From CAZJWR01 sp964549765 (GTDB lineage: Bacteria > Zixibacteria > MSB-5A5 > GN15 > JAAZOE01), in contig CAZJWR010000014.1 in NCBI GenBank assembly GCA_964549765.1, positions 1 through 64,000 on the forward strand: DNA of 64,000 nt. Direction: 5' to 3'. This document shows positions 35,911-44,263 of the stretch, one piece after another; position 1 is the stretch's first letter; every line of letters begins with the position of its first letter. The position numbers and the translations under genes are program-made. The notes under the pieces were generated by a model. That model had not been told where the DNA came from. It ran no database searches and worked only from the letters and a program-made list of their open reading frames with translations.

Positions 35911-36498
35911 ATGGCGGTATCTATCGAGAAGATCGACGAGAAATCATTCGAGGCCTACGATGCCATCCCCAATCATTTCCGCGTCGAATCGATTTTAGCC
36001 GTTGAAGTCGTCGACGGTGGTCTGGGAGGATTTCGATTAACGGAAAAGCCCATTCCGGAACCGTATGACAAACATTTCGGCCCGGCCGGCGACGACGGCC
36101 CGTCATCCTGGGCAAAGCGATTCGACCTGAGTCGATGGGGAATTTTTCTGGCAAGAGAAAACGACCGCCCGATTGGCGCCACAGCCGTCGCGGTCGGATC
36201 TCCGGTATATCCGATTGACAAATTCCAGCGCAAAGATTTGGTCGTATTATGGGATTTGCGTGTCCACTCTTCGGCGCGGCACAAAGGGATCGGTTCACAA
36301 TTATTTCATAGTGCGGTTCATTGGGCGCGGCAAAACGGCTTCGGTCAATTGGGTATGGAGACGCAAAATGTCAACGTGCCGATTTGCCGATTTTTAGTGA
36401 AACATGGCTGTACGCTGGGAGCGATACATCGATTCGGATATGCCGCATGCCCCGATGTCGCCCACGAGGCCATGTTGCTGTGGTATTACGATTTGTGA
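35911..36498 (+). CDS. GNAT family N-acetyltransferase
   Basis: 195 residues from the ATG at 35911, preceded by AGGAGATG; a GTG at 35905 is in frame. The acetyl-CoA site is visible as LRVHSSARHKGIGSQLF (R..G.G..L), and METQNVNVPICRFLVKHG gives the motif B region. The ETQN.N...C.F....G pattern is similar to streptothricin acetyltransferase-type GNATs, though substrate cannot be assigned. It ends 14 bp from the converging clpX. Confidence 0.8.
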   Translation: MAVSIEKIDEKSFEAYDAIPNHFRVESILAVEVVDGGLGGFRLTEKPIPEPYDKHFGPAGDDGPSSWAKRFDLSRWGIFLARENDRPIGATAVAVGSPVYPIDKFQRKDLVVLWDLRVHSSARHKGIGSQLFHSAVHWARQNGFGQLGMETQNVNVPICRFLVKHGCTLGAIHRFGYAACPDVAHEAMLLWYYDL

Positions 36499-36512
36499 CG
36501 ATCTAATCAGGT

Positions 36513-37766
36513 CTACGCCGATTTACGGCCACGCTTGGCTTTGTATTTGTACCGGGGCTTGCCCTGCCGGTCCATAACCTTATCAGTGATGACAACCTCT
36601 TGCAGGTCGGGAATCGTCGGGGTTTCGTACATGATATCCAGCATGGCCCGCTCGAAAATCGACCGCAGTGAACGGGCGCCGGTGTTACGCTTGGCCGCCT
36701 GGGTCACGGCGGTCCGCAGGGCTGACGGCTGAAAGGTCAGCTTGAGGCCGTCGAGCTGGAACATGCGCTCGTACTGCTTGACCAGAGCGTTCTTGGGTTC
36801 GGTCAGGATCCGCAGCAGCGCCTTTTCCGACAACGGATGCAGCGCCGCCACTACCGGCAGGCGTCCGATCAATTCGGGAATCAAGCCGTATTCCAAAAGG
36901 TCCATCGGTTCCACCTGCGCCAGCAGTTTGGCCCGATCTTCGGCCACGTTTATTTTCTCGGAGTCGAAGCCGACCGTCTTCTTGCCGACCCGCCTGGCAA
37001 TGATTTTTTCCAAGCCCTCGAACGCTCCGCCGCAAATGAACAGAATATGCCGGGTATCGATCTTGACGAAGGCCTGTTCGGGATGTTTCCGCCCGCCCTT
37101 GGGGGGAATATTGGCGATGGTCCCTTCGAGTATTTTCAACAGCGCCTGCTGGACGCCCTCGCCGGAAACGTCGCGGGTGATCGACGGGTTGCCGTCCTTT
37201 CGGGCAATCTTGTCGATCTCGTCGATATAGACGATACCCCGCTCGGTTTTCTCGCGGTTGTAGTTGGCCGCCTGGTAGAGCCGGACGAGGATATTCTCAA
37301 CGTCCTCGCCGACATAGCCGGCTTCGGTCAGCACCGTGGCGTCGGCGATGGTGAACGGCACCTTGAGGAATTTTGCCAGCGTTTGAGCGATTAGGGTCTT
37401 GCCGGTTCCGGTCGGCCCCAGCATGAGGATATTCGATTTTTCCAGCTCGACCTCGTCGGCCGCATCCTCCGCCTGAATCCGCTTGTAGTGATTGTAGACG
37501 GCGACCGCGACGGTTTTCTTGGATTCCTCCTGGTCGATGACGTATTGATCGAGAAAATCCTTGATATCCGACGGACTGGGAAGTTCGAATTCTTCTTTGG
37601 GCTTTTCCCGCTCCGGGGTGGCCGTCATCAGGTCATAGCAGAGCGTGACGCAATCGTTACAGATATACGCCTGATAACCCGAATATAACCGTTTGACCTG
37701 ATTGGCGGCCTTGCCGCAGAACGAGCATCGTTCCATCGGCCCCTGGGTTTTGGAATCGTCATCCAT
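36513..37766 (-). CDS. clpX: ClpX, ATPase subunit of the ClpXP protease
   Basis: 417 residues. The N-terminal zinc-binding domain has C14, C17, C36 and C39 (CSFCGK, CNDC). The AAA+ core has Walker A GPTGTGKT, a GYVGEDVENIL pore loop, Walker B VYIDEIDKIARK and a RDVSGEGVQQALLKILEG stretch, with the IGF-type loop replaced by a LLFICGGAFEGLE region typical of ClpX. ClpX unfolds substrates and feeds them to ClpP. It follows clpP by 11 bp in the order tig-clpP-clpX, the usual bacterial arrangement. Confidence 0.96.
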   Translation of the reverse strand: MDDDSKTQGPMERCSFCGKAANQVKRLYSGYQAYICNDCVTLCYDLMTATPEREKPKEEFELPSPSDIKDFLDQYVIDQEESKKTVAVAVYNHYKRIQAEDAADEVELEKSNILMLGPTGTGKTLIAQTLAKFLKVPFTIADATVLTEAGYVGEDVENILVRLYQAANYNREKTERGIVYIDEIDKIARKDGNPSITRDVSGEGVQQALLKILEGTIANIPPKGGRKHPEQAFVKIDTRHILFICGGAFEGLEKIIARRVGKKTVGFDSEKINVAEDRAKLLAQVEPMDLLEYGLIPELIGRLPVVAALHPLSEKALLRILTEPKNALVKQYERMFQLDGLKLTFQPSALRTAVTQAAKRNTGARSLRSIFERAMLDIMYETPTIPDLQEVVITDKVMDRQGKPRYKYKAKRGRKSA

Positions 37767-37777
37767 AAAAAGCTATC

Positions 37778-38374
37778 CTATTTCTTCTGCCCCTTGATCG
37801 GGACTTCATACACCTTGTCGATAAGACCGTATTCTTTAGCTTCGTTGGCCGACATGAAAAAGTTGCGGTCGGTGTCGGTTTCGACCTTTTCCATCGGCTG
37901 CCCGGTATGGAATACGAGTAGTTCATTGAGACGTTTCTTGATGTGCACGAATTCCTTGGTCATGATCTCGATGTCGGAAATCTGACCCTGGGCGCCGGCC
38001 AACGGCTGGTGGATCATAACGCGCGAGTTCGGCAGCGCCGCCCGCTTGCCCTTGGTGCCGGCCGCCAGCAAAAACGCCCCCATGGAGGCGGCCATGCCCA
38101 TGCAGGTGGTGACGACGTCGGGCTTGATAAACTGCATGGTGTCATAGATGGCCATGCCCGCCGTGACCGATCCGCCCGGCGAATTGATGTACAAAAAAAC
38201 GTCCTTGCCCGGATCCTCGGCTTCGAGAAAAAGCATCTGCGCAATGACCAGGTTGGCGATGTTATCGTCGATCGGGGAACCAATAAAAATGATCCGGTCC
38301 TTCAGCAGACGGGAATAAATATCATAGGCTCGTTCGCCACGGCCGGTCGTTTCGACAACCATCGGTATCAACAT
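37778..38374 (-). CDS. clpP: ClpP serine protease subunit
   Basis: 198 residues, the normal ClpP size. The catalytic serine lies in GMAASMGAFLLA, the histidine in MIHQPLAG and the aspartate in the TDRNFFMSANEA stretch. YINSPGGSVTAGMAIYDTM is also invariant. It forms the tetradecameric proteolytic chamber that works with ClpX. The ATG overlaps the tig stop by one base, and clpX begins 11 bp after its stop. Confidence 0.97.
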   Translation of the reverse strand: MLIPMVVETTGRGERAYDIYSRLLKDRIIFIGSPIDDNIANLVIAQMLFLEAEDPGKDVFLYINSPGGSVTAGMAIYDTMQFIKPDVVTTCMGMAASMGAFLLAAGTKGKRAALPNSRVMIHQPLAGAQGQISDIEIMTKEFVHIKKRLNELLVFHTGQPMEKVETDTDRNFFMSANEAKEYGLIDKVYEVPIKGQKK

Positions 38375-39651
38375 TATTCGGTACCTTCCTTGTTTGCGGG
38401 TGCAACCTTTTTGACCTGAGCCTTCGACATCAGGAAATCGACGACCTTCTCCTCGAGAATACCGTCTTTGATTTCCTCCGCCCGGCCGCTCTTGGCCAGA
38501 ATCTCTTTGGCTCGTGCAATATCCATATGGTAATTATCGGCAAATCTCTGCGTCCATTGGTCGATATCGGCCGGTTCGGCCTTGATATTTTCCTGCAGCG
38601 CCAGCCGGTGATACAGAAAATACCAGCGCACGGCGTGCTGGGCCAGCGGGCGGTACTGTTCGCGAATCTGTTTTTCATCGACGTTCTTCTCGTTCTCGCG
38701 GATGTCCTTGACCACCCCGTCGAGATATGATTCCGACATCGATTCGGGAACGCCGATCGGGTTCTGATCGACCACCTGGTCGACAATTTGCTTCTTGGCG
38801 GCCTTCCGGATATCGCTGCGCATATTCTCTTCAAGTCCCTTGCGGATGCTCATGCGCAGTTCCAGAAGCGTTTCACCGCCACCGGTTTGCTTGGCGAAAT
38901 CGTCGTTGATCACCGGCAGAATACGCTCTTTGATCTCCTTGACATCGACTTTGTACGTGACCGATTTGCCGGCGAATTTCTCATCCGCATACTCCGCGGG
39001 ATAAACCACAGTGATGTCACGGACGTCATCGCGCTTTACCCCGATCAGCCCTTCCCGAAATTCCTTGACGGTATAATCATCGCTCAGGTCGATCTCCTGA
39101 TTGGTCAACGGCGCCGGCCCCAAATCCACCTCCCCGGCGGTGATTTCCAGGTCGCAGATAACCAGGTCTTTCTCGCCGGCCGGGCGATCCACGACCCGCA
39201 CGTCGGAATTGTTGAGGCGGAGCCGCTCGACGACGTTGTCGACCATCTCGTCGGGGATTTCGATCTCAGGCTCCTCGACGATCAGATTCTCGTACTTCAC
39301 GCTTTCGATTTCCGGCATAATTTCGATGCCGATCGTGAATATAAGCGGTTTGCCTTCATCGACGTCTATTTTGGAGATGACCGGCTCTCCGATCGGGTCC
39401 AGCTTCTTCTCTTCGAGCGCCTGCACGAAATATTTCTTGACGAGATCGTCGATCAGGTCGTGCGTCGCCTCGTCTTTGAACTTGCGCCGGATGATATCGA
39501 GCGGCGCCTTGCCCTGCCGGAATCCCTTGATATCTGCTTTCTTGCGGTATTCGTTGTAAATTTTGGCGTAAGCTTCACTGACGATTTCCGCCGGAACCTC
39601 TATATTCAGTTCGCGCTTGAGACCGTCTTTTTCGATCAGTTCAATCTGCAA
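38374..39651 (-). CDS. tig: Trigger factor
   Basis: 425 residues with the three trigger-factor domains: an N-terminal ribosome-binding domain containing GFRQGKAPLDIIRRKF, a peptidyl-prolyl isomerase-like middle domain (about 160-245) and a helical C-terminal chaperone arm. It meets nascent chains at the ribosome exit. It comes just after the tRNA-Leu gene and before clpP, so translation, folding and degradation genes share a transcript. Confidence 0.93.
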   Translation of the reverse strand: MQIELIEKDGLKRELNIEVPAEIVSEAYAKIYNEYRKKADIKGFRQGKAPLDIIRRKFKDEATHDLIDDLVKKYFVQALEEKKLDPIGEPVISKIDVDEGKPLIFTIGIEIMPEIESVKYENLIVEEPEIEIPDEMVDNVVERLRLNNSDVRVVDRPAGEKDLVICDLEITAGEVDLGPAPLTNQEIDLSDDYTVKEFREGLIGVKRDDVRDITVVYPAEYADEKFAGKSVTYKVDVKEIKERILPVINDDFAKQTGGGETLLELRMSIRKGLEENMRSDIRKAAKKQIVDQVVDQNPIGVPESMSESYLDGVVKDIRENEKNVDEKQIREQYRPLAQHAVRWYFLYHRLALQENIKAEPADIDQWTQRFADNYHMDIARAKEILAKSGRAEEIKDGILEEKVVDFLMSKAQVKKVAPANKEGTE

Positions 39652-39671
39652 TCAAACCTCCGGGTTAAAAA

Positions 39672-39755
39672 TGCGAAAGGGGGGACTTGAACCCCCACCC
39701 CGTTAAAAGGACTGGATCCTAAATCCAGCGCGTCTACCGATTCCGCCACTTTCGC
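39672..39755 (-). tRNA. tRNA-Leu (anticodon UAG)
   Basis: 84 nt. Acceptor arms GCGAAAG and CTTTCGC pair fully; the anticodon stem CTGGA/TCCAG encloses the loop TTTAGGA, giving UAG. A long variable arm (class II) and a T-arm GGGGGTTCAAGTCCCCC are present. CCA is not encoded. Confidence 0.96.
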
Positions 39756-39770
39756 CAGCTTGTCTGCCGG

Positions 39771-39799
39771 AAAATATATGCAAAGTTCCCGCCCGTCAA
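39771..39799 (-). promoter_or_regulatory. Promoter for tRNA-Leu and tig-clpP-clpX
   Basis: On the minus strand TTGACG (39794-39799) and TATTTT (39771-39776) are 17 bp apart; TATATT two bases upstream is an alternative -10. It lies about 16 bp before the tRNA 5' end. Confidence 0.55.
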
Positions 39800-40002
39800 G
39801 CGTTTAATGGCGGATGTTCCGCCTCGGGAAAGTCGCCGCACCTTTGATGAACCATCCATCTTGGATATTGAACGCCAAAACACCCGAAATGTTCGCCACT
39901 TTGATACTATCAATCAATTTCGGGCCGATCCCGTGTGATGACATATGGCATAGTGTGGCTGGCAGGCTTTTAAACAAAATCAGAATACGACCGGGCCGAA
40001 TA
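39800..40002. other. Intergenic region between the tRNA promoter and the secreted-peptide gene
   Basis: About 200 bp with no frame or RNA gene that can be supported on either strand; bordered on the right by the long hairpin at 40003-40037. Confidence 0.4.
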
Positions 40003-40037
40003 CCAGCCGGCCCGGGAGGTCATCCCGGGCCGGCTGG
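40003..40037 (-). terminator. 15-bp perfect hairpin after the small secreted peptide
   Basis: CCAGCCGGCCCGGGA and TCCCGGGCCGGCTGG pair perfectly around a 5-nt loop, 20 bp after the stop of the peptide gene at 40058. There is no T-run on the coding strand, so it may act as a stabiliser or a structured terminator rather than a standard one. Confidence 0.6.
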
Positions 40038-40057
40038 ACGTTACGAATTATGAAAAA

Positions 40058-40294
40058 CTAATCGATCAGACCGTTGCAACAGCTGACGAAATGCGTGCCG
40101 GTGCGGTCACGTACGTAGAGGTAATACGGATAATCGGGATTGGTGCAATTGGGACCGGTATCTCGCGAACAATAGATAATCGTCGGAAAACTCGGTCCGG
40201 CCGCCATCGCCTTTTCGGCGGAGACAAACGCCACTGCGAATGACAGCACGAAGACCATGATCAGCATGGCGATGATGGTTTTCTTCCCTTTCAT
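40058..40294 (-). CDS. Small secreted cysteine-containing protein
   Basis: 78 residues from the ATG at 40294, with GGAGG 8 bases upstream; a longer frame includes that ribosome site. A signal peptide (MKGKKTIIAMLIMVFVLSF, then VSAEKAMAAG) precedes a mature part of about 45 residues with four cysteines: YCSRDTGPNC and FVSCCNG, and an aromatic centre YPYYLYVRD. No family is recognised. Position beside the two Cys-rich peptides suggests a common class of small exported or processed peptides. Confidence 0.65.
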   Translation of the reverse strand: MKGKKTIIAMLIMVFVLSFAVAFVSAEKAMAAGPSFPTIIYCSRDTGPNCTNPDYPYYLYVRDRTGTHFVSCCNGLID

Positions 40295-40473
40295 GACTGA
40301 TTCCTCCATGAAGTAGAATTAGGTCCACATCCCCCGCCTCGCGACGGGGATTAACTGGCCTCTAAGCCCTGCGATGCGGATCGTCGGCCGGTTCGCATCC
40401 GCTGATATCAGACATCGCCCCGGCAATAAAACATATCCGAAGCCGACATCAATACTCGACGTCGAACCGGTTC

Positions 40474-40578
40474 CTATGTCAGGATGCTGCACCGAATCTG
40501 GCACAAAAACCATTTGCAGAGCGTTCGACAGGGCGGCTTGCGCACATCTGTCTGGAATGGATCGATCAGATACTGCAT
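40474..40578 (-). CDS. Short Cys-rich peptide 2 with M-x-YLIDP leader
   Basis: 34 residues, with AAAGGAGGTG seven bases before the ATG. It begins MQYLIDPFQ and ends with a cysteine-rich part, PPCRTLCKWFLCQIRCSIL, with spacing C-x3-C-x4-C-x3-C. The leader matches that of the peptide at 40733-40840. It may be a ribosomally made, post-translationally modified or secreted peptide; no modifying enzyme lies in the window. Confidence 0.55.
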   Translation of the reverse strand: MQYLIDPFQTDVRKPPCRTLCKWFLCQIRCSILT

Positions 40579-40732
40579 GCGAGTCACCTCCTTTCCCACA
40601 ATTTCACGATGCCGAAAAAGCGTATACGATGCATTTTCTAAACACGAAGCTTATATTTCACGAAAATATCGTCCCGGCATAGACGAGCGTCCAGGCCGGG
40701 GCCGTGTCGCGCGGCACCCCTTTTGCCTGCGA

Positions 40733-40840
40733 CTACCCGGATACGCCGTGCGAGAAGCGATGCGGGCAGTTGAACGGGCAGGGCGAAAACGGGATGCAGA
40801 ATCCGAGGATAGGATTTTTGGGATCAATAAGATAATTCAT
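40733..40840 (-). CDS. Short Cys-rich peptide 1 with M-x-YLIDP leader
   Basis: 35 residues, with GGGAGG eight bases before the ATG at 40840. It begins MNYLIDPKNP and continues FCIPFSPCPFNCPHR, with spacing C-x5-C-x3-C. An in-frame start at 40918 would add 26 residues but would place this strong ribosome site inside the gene. A promoter lies at 40906-40934. It is a paralogue of the peptide at 40474-40578 in its leader; the Cys-rich parts differ. Confidence 0.55.
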   Translation of the reverse strand: MNYLIDPKNPILGFCIPFSPCPFNCPHRFSHGVSG

Positions 40841-40905
40841 CGGGCGACCTCCCTTCCAAACTGAATACGGATATATCGATGCCGGATCAATAATGCCGAG
40901 AACGC

Positions 40906-40934
40906 AATATCGGTTCAAAAGATGAAGAAGTCAA
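40906..40934 (-). promoter_or_regulatory. Promoter for the Cys-rich peptide genes
   Basis: TTGACT (40929-40934) and GATATT (40906-40911) on the minus strand are 17 bp apart, about 65 bp before the first peptide start and just after nuoN. Confidence 0.5.
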
Positions 40935-40967
40935 CTCGGAATATTGCCGGCGTCAGGCCGCCCCCGG

Positions 40968-42416
40968 CTACATGAGCATGAACACCGACGACGTGGCCAG
41001 CTTGAGGAAATATCCCGGGAAAATCCCCAGAATCAGCGTCCCGGACACGGTTATGATCAGCGCGACGACCACCAACGGACTGAGTCGCAACGGCTTATCG
41101 CCTTCCGGCGGGCTGTCGAAGAAGGCCGCTTTGACCGGCCGGAGATAATAGAAAACCGAAATGAGGCTGTTGAGCACCGCCGCGATGACCAGCCAGATCA
41201 GACCGACATTGATCGCGGAGGCGAAAATGTAGAACTTGCCGAAAAATCCCGCCGTGGGCGGAAATCCCGACAGCGAAAACATGAAGAGCGCCAAAAAGAC
41301 CGCCAGCCAGGGATGGCGCGAGGCCAGGCCGCGGAAGGCATCGATGTGGTTCGACCCGCCGCTCTTGTTTTCGACCAGCATGATAATGACGAAAGCACCC
41401 ATATTGAAAAAGGCGTACGCCAGCAGGTAAAACAACGCTGCCGAAATACCGTTCTCACCGCCGGCGGTAATCGCCACCAGCAGATACCCGGCGTGAGCGA
41501 TGGAGCTATACGCCAGCATTCGCTTGACGTCGGTCTGCATAACCGCCAGCACGTTGCCGACGGTCATGGTCATCAGCGCCAGTAGCCAGAACAGCGGCAT
41601 GAAATCGGCGAAGATCGACCCGAAACCGATCATGAATATTCGCAGCAACGCCGCCACGCCTGCCGCCTTGGGGCCGATCGAGAAAAAGGCTGTCACCGGC
41701 GTCGGCGCTCCCTCGTATACGTCGGGAACCCACATGTGGAACGGGAACGACGCGATTTTGAAGGCGAATCCGATCAGCACCATCGCAGCGCCAACGGTGA
41801 GGTATAACTGGCTTTTTTGAAGCGCGATCCCCGATGACATGAAAATTTGCTGCAGATCGGTGGAACCGGTGCCGCCATACACCAGAGCTATACCATACAG
41901 GAGAAACGCCGAGGCAAACGCGCCCATGAAGAAATACTTGGCGCTCGATTCAGTCGACCGGTTGCTGCCGTGCGTGTATCCGGCCAGCACGTACAGCGGC
42001 AGCGACATGATCTCCAGCCCGAGGAAAATGACGAAAAGATTGGCCGAGGAAACCATAACCATCATCCCCGCCGTGGAAATCAGCATGAGAGCATAATACT
42101 CGGGCCGTTCATTGAGCCGCCGCACGAGATAATCGCGCGAAACCAAAACCGCGGTGCCGCAGGTTATCAGGAAAATCAACTTGCAGTACAGGGAGAAATT
42201 GTCGCAGAGGACCATACCGTAATAGGCGCTTCCCTGATGATTCCAGGAGGTGACGGCGAAATACCCGGAAATCAGCACCGCCAGAAGCGACAACGCCGGC
42301 GAAACCGCACTCTTCCTGTGGAGCGGCGCTACCAAGAGCAACGCAAAGGCGAACACCAGGAGCGTCAGCTCCGGCAGAATAATCTCGAAATTTATGGCAG
42401 CGCTCAACTGCGGCAT
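40968..42416 (-). CDS. nuoN: NADH-quinone oxidoreductase subunit N
   Basis: 482 residues, with about 14 TM helices and the antiporter-like core shared by NuoL, M and N: MSLPLYVLAGYTHGSNRSTE, SAKYFFMGAFASAFLLYG, FKIASFPFHMWVPDVYEGAP and VKRMLAYSSIAHAGYLL. The conserved lysine and glutamate of the proton channel are present in these helices. It is the last gene of the operon, separated from nuoM by the glutaredoxin gene and a 60 bp gap that holds a small GC hairpin. Confidence 0.95.
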   Translation of the reverse strand: MPQLSAAINFEIILPELTLLVFAFALLLVAPLHRKSAVSPALSLLAVLISGYFAVTSWNHQGSAYYGMVLCDNFSLYCKLIFLITCGTAVLVSRDYLVRRLNERPEYYALMLISTAGMMVMVSSANLFVIFLGLEIMSLPLYVLAGYTHGSNRSTESSAKYFFMGAFASAFLLYGIALVYGGTGSTDLQQIFMSSGIALQKSQLYLTVGAAMVLIGFAFKIASFPFHMWVPDVYEGAPTPVTAFFSIGPKAAGVAALLRIFMIGFGSIFADFMPLFWLLALMTMTVGNVLAVMQTDVKRMLAYSSIAHAGYLLVAITAGGENGISAALFYLLAYAFFNMGAFVIIMLVENKSGGSNHIDAFRGLASRHPWLAVFLALFMFSLSGFPPTAGFFGKFYIFASAINVGLIWLVIAAVLNSLISVFYYLRPVKAAFFDSPPEGDKPLRLSPLVVVALIITVSGTLILGIFPGYFLKLATSSVFMLM

Positions 42417-42476
42417 AGCCTACTCCCAAAATTGCGACGCTGGACGCGGCTCACGGCCGCGCCGGACTCAGAAACC

Positions 42477-42689
42477 TCAACCGCCGTTCCAGCCGACAAT
42501 AACCTCTCCTTTGTCCACCACCACCGGCACGATCCGTCTTCCCTCCGTCAGCGCCAGAAGTTCCTTCTGCGCTTCGGTATCGCTGATGACGTTTATTTCA
42601 TCAAATCCTCTACCCGCTCTGGTATAATGCTCCTTGGCGGCGGCGCAGTACGGGCAATTCGGTTTGGTATACATTTTCACATCCGCCAT
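42477..42689 (-). CDS. Glutaredoxin inside the complex I operon
   Basis: 70 residues, the size of a minimal glutaredoxin. The dithiol site is KPNCPYCAAAKEHY (CPYC), and VPVVVDKGEVIVGWNG gives the cis-proline and the glutathione-binding glycine stretch. Its ATG overlaps the nuoM stop by one base (TAATG), so it is translationally coupled to complex I. A redox-repair or assembly role for Fe-S subunits is possible but not shown. Confidence 0.85.
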   Translation of the reverse strand: MADVKMYTKPNCPYCAAAKEHYTRAGRGFDEINVISDTEAQKELLALTEGRRIVPVVVDKGEVIVGWNGG

Positions 42690-44260
42690 TATCGATCCTC
42701 CATCACCGACGGCGCGGCGGTTTCGGTCGCCGACGTTTCCTGTATCCTTCCCCGTTGTTGCATTTCGAACTGACTGCGACCCCGTTCAACCTGCTCGATT
42801 ATGGTTCGGGCCGACGGCTCCAGAATGCGGAAAAACGGCTTGGGATAAATACCGATCCAGAAGATCATGATGACCACCGGCACCAAGATGATCTTTTCGC
42901 GGAGATCCAGGTCGATCAGCTTTTCGTTGGCCGGATTGGTAACCTTGCCGTAAAACACCCGCTGATACATCCAGAGCATATAGCAGGCGGCCAAAATAAT
43001 CCCCGACGCGCCGAGAATGGCATAGACTTTGTGGTACGACCAGGCCCCGAGCAGAATCGTGAATTCCCCGACGAAGCCGTTGGTCCCCGGTACGCCGATC
43101 GACGACAGCATGACAATCATGAAAAAGGTCGCATAGACCGGCATCTTACTCGCGATGCCGCCGTATTCCTTGATCAGCCGCGTGTGCCGCCGTTCGTAAA
43201 TCATGCCGACCAGGATAAACAGCGCCCCCGTCGAGACGCCGTGGTTAATCATCTGGATAATTGATCCCTGCATGCCCTGCAGGTTCATCGTCATCATCCC
43301 CAGCATGACGAATCCCATATGCGACACCGACGAGAACGCCACCAGCGACTTGATGTCTTTCTGCACCATGGCCACCAGCGCGCCGTAGATGATCCCGATC
43401 ACGGCCAGGATGGATATCAACGGCATGAAAGCGAACGTCGCCACCGGGAAAATCGGCAGGCAGAAACGCAGGAAACCGTAGGCGCCCAGCTTCAGCAGCA
43501 CGCCGGCCAGGATAACCGATCCCGCCGTCGGCGCCTCGACGTGGGCGTCGGGCAACCACGTATGGAACGGCCACATCGGCACTTTGATGGCGAACGCCAG
43601 CGCAAAAGCTGCAAACAGCCACAACTGCATGTCGCGCGACAACGGCATCCCCGTGATCGACATCAGATCGAACGTATACACGCCGTGTAGGGAATGATAC
43701 TGGAAAAACAGCACCAGAATCGCCACCAGCATAAGAAGCGATCCGACCATGGTAAACAGCACGAACTTGATGGCGGCGTACACCCGCCGCTGTCCGCCCC
43801 AGATGCCGATCAGGAAATACATCGGAATCAGCATCACTTCCCAGAACACATAAAACAAAAACAGGTCGAGCGATACGAACACGCCCAGGATGCCGGTCTC
43901 GAGCAGCAAGAGCGAAGCGTAGAAGCCTTTATATGAATGCTGCACGGCCCGAAACGTCGAAAGCACGGCGATGACATTCAGGAACGTGGTCAGCAGAATC
44001 AGCAGCAGCGAAATGCCGTCGATGCCCAGATGGTAGCTTATCCCCAGGTCGGCAACCCAGGGAACCATCACCTCGAACTGCATACCGGTGGCAACGGTGT
44101 CGAATCGAAAAACGAGGCAGATCGAGGCAGCGAACGCCAGCAGCGCAAAAAACAGTGCCGAATGACGGATGGACTGATGGTGATCCTTCGGGATAAGCAG
44201 CAAAAACAGGGTCCCGGCCAGCGGCAGGAAGGTCGTGATTGTCAGAATCCACGTATCCAT
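42689..44260 (-). CDS. nuoM: NADH-quinone oxidoreductase subunit M
   Basis: 523 residues, about 14 TM helices. Conserved patches: LGIDGISLLLILLTTF, FYVFWEVMLIPMYFLIG (the channel glutamate), FAIKVPMWPFHTWLPDAHVE and DIKSLVAFSSVSHMGFVMLG. The C-terminal 40 residues (VERGRSQFEMQQ and on) form a hydrophilic tail longer than usual. It is one of the three proton-pumping antiporter-like subunits. It begins 3 bp after nuoL. Confidence 0.96.
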   Translation of the reverse strand: MDTWILTITTFLPLAGTLFLLLIPKDHHQSIRHSALFFALLAFAASICLVFRFDTVATGMQFEVMVPWVADLGISYHLGIDGISLLLILLTTFLNVIAVLSTFRAVQHSYKGFYASLLLLETGILGVFVSLDLFLFYVFWEVMLIPMYFLIGIWGGQRRVYAAIKFVLFTMVGSLLMLVAILVLFFQYHSLHGVYTFDLMSITGMPLSRDMQLWLFAAFALAFAIKVPMWPFHTWLPDAHVEAPTAGSVILAGVLLKLGAYGFLRFCLPIFPVATFAFMPLISILAVIGIIYGALVAMVQKDIKSLVAFSSVSHMGFVMLGMMTMNLQGMQGSIIQMINHGVSTGALFILVGMIYERRHTRLIKEYGGIASKMPVYATFFMIVMLSSIGVPGTNGFVGEFTILLGAWSYHKVYAILGASGIILAACYMLWMYQRVFYGKVTNPANEKLIDLDLREKIILVPVVIMIFWIGIYPKPFFRILEPSARTIIEQVERGRSQFEMQQRGRIQETSATETAAPSVMEDR

Positions 44261-44263
44261 GCG

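Noticed and set aside
40930..40967. Terminator after nuoN
   Set aside because: A GCCGG...CCGGC stem is present but short, with a long loop and no T-run; not listed as a terminator.
42420..42476. Terminator between the glutaredoxin gene and nuoN
   Set aside because: CGCGGC-N5-GCCGCG is a 6-bp hairpin without a T-run, and nuoN lies only 60 bp further in the same operon; likely read through.
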